This document shows positions 57,349-64,000 of a stretch of 64,000 nt of DNA, piece by piece (positions within the stretch are counted from its first letter, which is position 1; each line of letters opens with the position of its first letter). Location: positions 682,001 through 746,000 of the forward strand of contig BCHU01000011.1 of the NCBI GenBank assembly GCA_001599715.1. Direction: 5' to 3'. This stretch comes from Phaeotremella fagi (taxonomy: Eukaryota > Basidiomycota > Tremellomycetes > Tremellales > Phaeotremellaceae). Made by a program: the position numbers and the translations under genes. The notes under the pieces were generated by a model. That model saw only the letters and a list, made by a program, of their open reading frames with translations, ran no database searches and had not been told where the DNA came from.

Positions 57349-60117
57349 ATGTCCTATTTCCCACCTCCTGGCTTCAACGCCATGGTCCCCGACCCTTATT
57401 CTAACCATTTACCACCTCGTCAAGTTACTCACCAACAACCTGAACTCGACATGGAGGAGAACATGTTCCCCTCAAACGAAATCGAGAGGAAACGTACTTT
57501 GTGGCTTGGTGACCTAGTGAGTTGTTTCTTTTCTCCTGGAATTGACAAAACTGACGGAAGGGTAAACAGGAATATGGAGTAGAGAACGTACACATCGAAC
57601 AACTCTGTGCGATGAATGGCTGGAACGTTGTCCACATCAAGGTGAGTAGAGTTTGGACTACTGTTTAATCTTCATTTCACTTACTTTTTACATGTTACGT
57701 TAGATGGTCTACCCCGAACATCGTTCAGAACCAGGCACACACTGTTTCATAACTTTTTCCGTAAGTCGATCCAGATATTCGGGAGATCGGAGGTTTGTTG
57801 AAAGTAAGCTTATTTTTTCCTGTCAGACTCACTCGCACGCGAGAGAGGTTTTGGCTAAATGTCGTGGTGAAACTGAAGAATATTCACCTGTTTTGTAAGT
57901 TGTTTTTATAGAATTTGGGGAGAAGGAAGCTAACACGATTGGGACGTTACCAGCCCTGGTACTGAGAGGTATTTCAATTTCGAGTGGGCTGGTGGATCAA
58001 TCGAAACTCCAACACCTCCTGATGAGATTCCACGAAACATCAGACCAAGAGTCACCATCAATGGTTTCCCGATTTATGTGACCAACATCGGGTTACGAAC
58101 AACTCCTCACGATGTTATATTGTGTTTCACAAACGCGACTCGTTATCAACCTTTTGGGACTGTCATTGATTGTATCGTTCGACACGATGACGAGGATTTC
58201 CCCTCTTACGCTCTTATCTCGTAAGTTCAATGAATGGTCGTAACTAATATCAAAGATTTTCATCAAAGATCGAACAACAAAGAGCTGTTGTTGAGATGCA
58301 AAATAAAACGCTTTCCGGTCAACGAATCAAAGTTCAGCGTCTTAGACCACGTAATTTCCTTGAGAATCAAGTAGACTTTGAGTATCCAGTTGATCCTCAA
58401 GTAGATTCACCGATGCTCAATCCTAGACTTCAAGGGCGTCACTCTCCAACGGAGATGATGGAAGTCGTCCCAGCTGCTTGGCCACAACATCAAAACGGTT
58501 ATCAGTATCACATGGGCGCTTATCACATGGGATATGCTGGACATCAACAGGTTTACGATAACGGTTACGTTTATCAACCTCAAGTTTTCGTTCCTGGTAC
58601 AGTTTACCAAGTACCAGAGACTGGTAATGCACCACCACCTCCACCCAACACTAACGAAGCTCAGAGTGTTCACAATACAACTGTCTTCGTTGGAGGTTTG
58701 GCTAGTTACGTTTCCGAAAGTGTTCTTAGAGACCATTTCAGACCATTTGGAGATATCATCTATGTATGTGATACTCTGACGCTGCGGTTGTATCAATGTC
58801 ACTAACTAATGTTCAGGTCAAAATACCGACCGGCGGTAAAGGTTGTGGTTTCGTTCAATATCGTAACCGATGCGATGCTGAGAATGCTATTCAACAAATG
58901 CAAGGTTCCCTCCTTGGAGGCAACAGTGTTAGACTAAGCTGGGGTCGATCCCAAGGTAAGTTGATTGAGGTTTATACGGTGACGATGACTAATGATGAAC
59001 TCAGCCGACAAAGATGCTGTTCTAGCTGAGACTGCTAAGTATATTCAAGGTCTCTCACGAGTCACTGGTATGCCAGAAGCCGAAGCTGGTAAGGTCATTA
59101 CTGGTTTACAAGTTGCCCTTGATGCTGCGAGTAGATATCAGAAACTTAAAGAGCTGTGAGTGGTCTTGAGTCGACTTTGTAATTGCAGATGAGCTTACTC
59201 GAAGTAGCCTCTCTGGTGGTCTCAACATTGAAGCTATTCTCGCTTCTTTGAACCCAGAAGAACCTGCTGCTCCTGAAGTTCCTGTGGTTGCCGAAGAACC
59301 TGTCGCTCCAGAGGAACCTGTACAAGCTGGGACACCAGAAGAATCTTCTGATATCGCAACACCAGAAGAAGATAGTTCAAAGTAAGTAGACGTTTATTCC
59401 TTCTTCTAACATGTTTTAGTCAATTCCCATTCGGCGACGCTTATGGTTTTAACTTTTTCGATAACACTCAAGCCCCAGAGCAAGAGCTCGATGTCGAATA
59501 CGATGCTTTTGAATATGATTCAGCTGTCTTTGAACCATATTACGGTGAAGCGTGAGTTCCAAAGATTGAGACAAAGCTGAAATTTCAGTCCCAGACGTTC
59601 CCCATTACTCGCTCAACAATATCTCCCACAAAACTTGTTGATTGACACACCCGTTCTCGCAGTCAAACCGACTGTGGCAAAAATGCCTTTCCCAGGCTTC
59701 AGACCTATCCCAACGACGGTTCCAGTCCCTCCACCCAAGACCCCAAGAATCATCCCAGGTATCAAAATCACGGCGTCACCATTATCCTACATTACTGAGA
59801 ATCAGGAATCATTCGGCAGCGCCTTTGACGCGCAAGATTCGCCAGTCCCACAATATCGGGCTCGAGTACAGTCAAACATTGGAGATGGTCGACCAACACC
59901 TTCAACCTCAGGTTCAAGTCTAGAGTTGTTGTGTGAACCAAAACCGAATGGTTCAAATGATAAGGTTTTGTCTTCACCTATTCAATTGAATCAACGTGAA
60001 CGTGAACCGGTTTCAAGGGATTTCAATCAATCCGAACCAACTTCTCGATTCATGAGATTCTTCAAGAAACCTGATCAAGGCGTTAGTGTTGGTCATTCAC
60101 AACGTGCTTCTATCTAG
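57349..60117 (+). CDS. three-RRM RNA-binding protein of the Csx1/Nam8/Ngr1 type
   Basis: Eleven exons: 57349-57516, 57570-57641, 57704-57760, 57827-57894, 57954-58220, 58256-58763, 58817-58955, 59005-59155, 59208-59381, 59420-59551 and 59589-60117, about 754 residues. RRM1 starts RTLWLGDLEYGVENVHIEQL; RRM2 reads VTINGFPIYVTNIG and continues into YALISFSSKIEQQRAVV. RRM3 is the clearest: TTVFVGGLASYVSESVLRDH, KGCGFVQYRNRCDAENAI and NSVRLSWGRSQ, the form shared by Nam8, Ngr1 and Csx1. The tail is Pro/Glu-rich with PEEPAAPEVPVV repeats and FFKKPDQG. Roles known for relatives are splicing of meiotic introns or mRNA stability under stress; which applies is open. The exon 9 acceptor is tandem. Confidence 0.85.
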
Positions 60118-60803
60118 GTTCGATCGGTTTCAAATGGACTTTTAATTTCAAATTTTCTATTGTTTTCGATTTCTTCTTTGTTCTCTTTGGTTTCTCATGT
60201 ACATTAGGCTCATTATACTGTTGTAACTTGTTTCGGTGTTCTTCACTGTTCACCCTCGACTCAACTCGATTCCACTCGGCTTTCCACCCCCCACTGTTTA
60301 TTCTACTCGTCAATTCACCAGCTCCTGTATCCACCAGAAACATATTCCTTGTATCAACAACGAATCAAACATAACAACGCAAAACTTCAACTCCCAAAAA
60401 AAAAGTCTAAAACTTCATAATCGAAAAAAAAGAAAAAAAGGTTCAGTGTCAAGTCTTCAAGGTATCTGTGAAATTTGTATTTTACCTTTATCTTGTTCTC
60501 ACGTTCATTCCAAACTGTCATTACGTATTTCTCTTTCTTTTTCTTTCTTGTAGGAAATTTCTTTTTCATGTATCGGATAAAACTTCAACTACAAGCTTGT
60601 TAGCTTGGTTGCCACGTAAAAATAATCTAATGCCGCAAATTTCCGTGTGATTTTACAGGTGACTCATCTTGACGATCTCATTAGTAATTTCTTCGTCAGC
60701 TTAATAAACATAAATCCAACTAAAAATAAGACGTCGACCTAATGCATGTAAAAGATCGTGGAAAAGATTTATACAAGATAGACTAATTGATAAACAGAAG
60801 ATC
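60118..60803. other. 686-bp convergent intergenic interval
   Basis: 3' UTRs of the Csx1-like and Laa2-like genes. Poly-A runs near 60400-60440 and pyrimidine-rich segments; no supported gene. Confidence 0.5.
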
Positions 60804-62363
60804 TTATACCGCTGGACTACCAACACGTCTAGGTGTCGTACTTCCACTTCCACCCACTAGAACACTTTGTGGTCGTCTCTGACTGACTCGTCTGAATACC
60901 CCACCTGAAGAATTCGAGGTGATCTGAGCTTGTTTCGCTTTAGCTGCGTTGGCTATTAATTCTGATATCATTCCGTTACTAAAAAGGTAAAACATTGTCT
61001 TTAGTTTTCGTTCTTCTCTTTGAAGATTGTGTTTATACTTACTACGTGGTGGAATCTTGAGTTTGAGCGTCTTTATATTGTAACAACCATGCTAAGAGTT
61101 TTGAAGCTGACGATGAAGTTTCTATTAATTCGTCTTGCAATTTCTTGAGATTCTTTAATGACATTATAGATAATTGGTCTAAACGGGGTTATCAAAAGTG
61201 TTAACGAAAGCTCTTTATCGGGTACAGTACACCCATGAACCTACCTTCCTCTAAACCACATAATTCTTCTACCTTACTTTGATCCATAGTAGGTCGTTCA
61301 CCAAGTCCATATTTACCTTCATGACGATCTCCATTACCGTTACCGTTACCTATGGAACTAGGCGCAGCACTCATTGAATGTGGAGATGAATCTCTTTCCT
61401 TCCCTTTCGATTGATTCCTCTCTAAATCCATCGAAAGAGGTCGTCGTCTGGGCGGTGGCATGCCGGATGTCGTTATTCGAAGTGGTGGAAGTGCTGATAT
61501 TCTATGTGAATCGACCTAGACGAGTTTTAGTGTTACATCGATTAATTAGTGAAGGGACAGACGACTCACCTCATCTAGATTCACTGGTACACCCATAGAA
61601 ATTAAATGTTCACGACGCGTTCTCGATCGGGTCCAATCTAGAGTTTTCAGTATAGGTGGAGTAGTGACTTGAGCGTAAGCATCACGACTAGGGAGTTTTA
61701 TTAGGATCTGTAGGCAAAGACGAAGAGATACCACCCACCTCGATTCAGCTACCAGAATCTGACTAATCCCACCAACCTGTCTAGGTTCTTCATCCGTCAA
61801 ATGTGAAGTCGAAGAAGAAGCTGTTAGAGGTGAAAGAATCGATGAAAGTTGTTCGAGTAAATTAGATTTCAATGGGAAAGGTTGTAATTTCAATATAGGC
61901 TACATATCTGGGTTAACGATATCGAACTTTCAAATTGAAAAGTTAGAGTAGAACTTACTATTGTCTCTGGTATGATTTCAGGTTCCGCTACATAAACCGA
62001 AGGAGCAGGATCTTGATCACCTTCTTCGAAATCCCCAAAATCACCGAATCCATCTTCATCAGCAACAGCTACAGCAGCCGATTCATCGAAATCATCAAAA
62101 TCGTCAAACCCGTCGTCGTCGCCTCCCCCTCCAACTGGTGGTAGGATACTACTTATGACATGTTCTGATTCAGATCTCTGATCTTCCAGGGAGGTGGTTT
62201 CGAATTCTGGGAGGATGGGGGAAGCGGTTTTCAGATTCGATGGTTGTTTGGGCGATGTTGGGTTTGGCGGTGAGGTTGGGGGAGTTGGTTTGGTTGTTTG
62301 AGTGGGTTTGGGGGATGGGGGTGCGTCTGCCCATGGGTCTTGTTCTGGTTCTTGTTGTTCCAT
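60804..62363 (-). CDS. Laa2/aftiphilin-like clathrin adaptor-binding protein
   Basis: Five exons: 61959-62363, 61570-61899, 61245-61515, 61043-61178 and 60804-60978, about 438 residues. The N-terminus EQQEPEQDPWADAPPSP is followed by acidic phenylalanine motifs DDGFDDFDDFDE and DGFGDFGDFEEG, which in aftiphilin and yeast Laa2 bind the ear domain of AP-1/GGA adaptors. The middle part, LLEQLSSILSPLT to GVPVNLDEV, may be a folded domain (DUF5102-like). The C-terminal half has DQLSIMSLKNLKKLQDELIE, a helical segment, and a Ser/Arg-rich end. I infer a role in clathrin-adaptor trafficking at the trans-Golgi or endosomes. At 61711 an apparent 31-bp intron was not removed because reading through stays in frame. 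Confidence 0.65.
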
Positions 62364-62788
62364 TGTGGTGGTATTGTTGTTTCTTTCTTTTGAATTGTAT
62401 GTAACTTTAGAGGTATCAGCAGTCGCGTGGTTGGTGATCTATTATCTTAAATGGTCCTCCCAGTTTAGCCTTCATTACGCTTGGTGGAGGTCGTCCAGTC
62501 CAGTCAACCTCAATTTGAGAGGGTATATAACCATCGATCGCGATTGATTTTCTTTTCTTCTTTTACTTTCATCTTCATCCAACAAAGCAAATAATAACCA
62601 CTATCAAGTATCAACCAATCTATTCATTTCACCTCTATCACACCTTATAACAAATCCACAGTCGATCACTCATACTCCACAACAAGTTGAATTATCACTC
62701 AACTTCCACATCACCAAGTACTACAGGTAAGTCAGCTTCTCTGTCGACATGTACTGATCGAAGCTGAAAGTGATTTAGTATCATAACC
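62364..62788. promoter_or_regulatory. divergent promoter and leader of the DUF3072 gene
   Basis: 425 bp between the Laa2-like and DUF3072 starts. A TATATAA motif lies near 62524-62530 and a probable 5' UTR intron at 62727-62778. No ORF. Confidence 0.5.
62727..62778 (+). other. probable 5' UTR intron of the DUF3072 gene
   Basis: CTACAG is followed by a GTAAGT donor; ACTGATCGAAGCTGAAAG and an ATTTAG acceptor precede the ATG by ten bases. 52 bp, the usual intron size here. Confidence 0.55.
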
Positions 62789-63772
62789 ATGTCAAACAAA
62801 ACAGAACAACCTCCCCACTCTCACACCGCTGTCATGGTACCCACTCCATCCGCTGTTGATCAACCATCAACATCCAACCCATCAACCTCTTCAGAACCAC
62901 AAAATGATAAAGTCAACGCCAAAAAAGATGATAGAGATATGATCGAAAATATTGATGAGAAATTAAACTCCAACTCGGAAGATAACGTTGATGACAACAA
63001 GAAAGCTGGTGATAAACGTAAACTCGATGGGGAAGAGGTTGATGGTTCAGGGTTGAAACAAACTACGTTAGATGGTATCATCGAAATCCAATCTGATGAA
63101 ATACAAAAATCATCAAATGGTCATACTTCCCAAATTAAGAACTCGGTCGAGAAGATTGGAGAGAAGAATGATCAACCTGTTCTTAAGAAAGCTAGAAGAT
63201 CTTTGGAAAACGGGTAAGTCTATCACAATTTTTTGACGAGGTGATACTGAATTAACTTACTTAGATCCGAGTCGGGTAAACGTGAATCTACCAACAACGG
63301 TAGCACCGAGACTGTCATCAACAATGGGAAAAATGGTCATGATTCAAATTCCAATGGTAATGGTACTCCTGAAGCTCAAAATGGTGATCATCAAACCCAT
63401 CATTCAAATTCAAACGGTACCCATAACTCCACAAACAATGATCACAAAGAAGAAACTAATGGTAATACCAATCACAACAATGTTACTTCAAACAAAACCA
63501 ATGAAAACGATCAAGATATCGACGATACAAGCAAATCTGACGACAATGGTATCAACACAGCTCCCAACGGTAAAACCCAAACCACACCAGCTGATAGTGA
63601 TCACCTCAATCATCCAGAAAACTGGACAACAGGTGACGAGCCAGCTACCGAAAAACAAAAAGCTTTTATTTCAGTTTTGGAAAAACAAAAAGGTGTTGGT
63701 GGGGATGTCGATCCAAGTGAATTGGGGAAGAGTGAAGCCAGTGAGAAGATTAATGAATTGAAGAATCTTTAG
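62789..63772 (+). CDS. DUF3072-domain protein with a long disordered Asn/Asp-rich N-terminus
   Basis: Two exons, 62789-63213 and 63265-63772, about 310 residues. The first 250 residues are low complexity: Ser/Pro, then charged (NSEDNVDDNKKAGDKRK) with possible nuclear signals (VLKKARRSL), then Asn/Thr/His/Ser-rich. The last 50 residues, WTTGDEPATEKQKAFISVLE through to ELGKSEASEKINELKNL, match the form of DUF3072, a small helical domain of unknown function found mainly in bacteria and fungi. No catalytic residues can be named. Exon 2 uses many Asn codons (AAT/AAC) unlike its neighbours. Confidence 0.72.
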
Positions 63773-64000
63773 GTGGTTAGAATATCGAGGAAAGGGTGAG
63801 ATGTGTAGTTAACTTTTGAGGAAGATATATCAGTGCAGATGACAATTCAGCGGGGGTTTGACGAAGATGGATCAATTATGGTGTAGCGAAGATTCAGAAG
63901 AACAGAAGTTAAACAGATACAAACCATCATGATTTTATTTATTGTAGCATATATGCATTTTTTACTCATGTCACTAAAAGTAGCTTATCGTCTTCTATCT

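Noticed and set aside
61711..61741. Possible 31-bp intron in the Laa2-like gene
   Set aside because: Removing it shifts the frame and creates a stop, whereas reading through continues the protein; treated as coding.

Overview
This is a gene-dense piece of a basidiomycete nuclear chromosome, most likely from a tremellomycetous yeast of the Cryptococcus/Kwoniella type. The grounds are short genes packed on both strands, many small introns (mostly 35-70 bp, GT-AG, with CTRAY-like branch sites), a mostly eukaryotic single-copy gene set, and no operons, rRNA, tRNA or transposon remnants that I could see. The genus is an inference from gene style, not proven. All gene models were spliced by hand: exon junctions were accepted only where the reading frame and protein family continuity agreed.

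Layout. 1-15.6 kb: PRCC-like protein (partial), mitochondrial elongation factor G, an ABC transporter with an insert in its ATPase domain, a degenerate acyl-CoA synthetase-like protein, a cytochrome b5/MAPR-family membrane protein, glucosidase II beta subunit and ETF-ubiquinone oxidoreductase. 15.6-25.4 kb: a small orphan gene, an intronless Ser/Thr-rich orphan, a DCAF4-like WD40 protein, an Mss4/Dss4-type protein and NAD-isocitrate dehydrogenase subunit 1. 25.4-29.7 kb: a nucleolin/Nsr1-like protein with an exceptionally long intron, and a Ysc84/SYLF protein. 29.7-35.5 kb: a poorer region of short orphan ORFs around a secreted beta-lactamase-fold hydrolase. 35.6-50 kb: an anoctamin (TMEM16/Ist2-like) channel/scramblase, a proline-rich orphan, a Ptc1-like PP2C phosphatase, the carnitine/acylcarnitine carrier, a disordered orphan, the branched-chain 2-oxoacid dehydrogenase E2 subunit and a GABA-transaminase-like enzyme. 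50.5-64 kb: a LisH/poly-Q/AT-hook regulator, a 3.1-kb non-coding interval, a three-RRM Csx1/Nam8-like protein with a long ATG-free leader, a Laa2/aftiphilin-like adaptor-binding protein and a DUF3072 protein.

Working together: an unusual share of the genes serve mitochondrial catabolism (EF-G for mitochondrial translation; ETF-QO, E2, acylcarnitine carrier, IDH1, GABA-transaminase), so carbon from branched-chain amino acids, fatty acids and GABA is represented at several steps. A second theme is membrane and secretory biology (ABC transporter, anoctamin, glucosidase II beta, Mss4, Ysc84, Laa2-like). I found no clear-cut new biological system. The best leads are a pair of CGG-CCG inverted repeats in the ETF-QO/glucosidase II divergent promoter, a truncated acyl-CoA synthetase-like pseudoenzyme, the 513-bp structured intron of the Nsr1-like gene, the ATG-free leader of the Csx1-like gene, alternative N-termini of the PP2C gene and a LisH/WW module split by a disordered insert.
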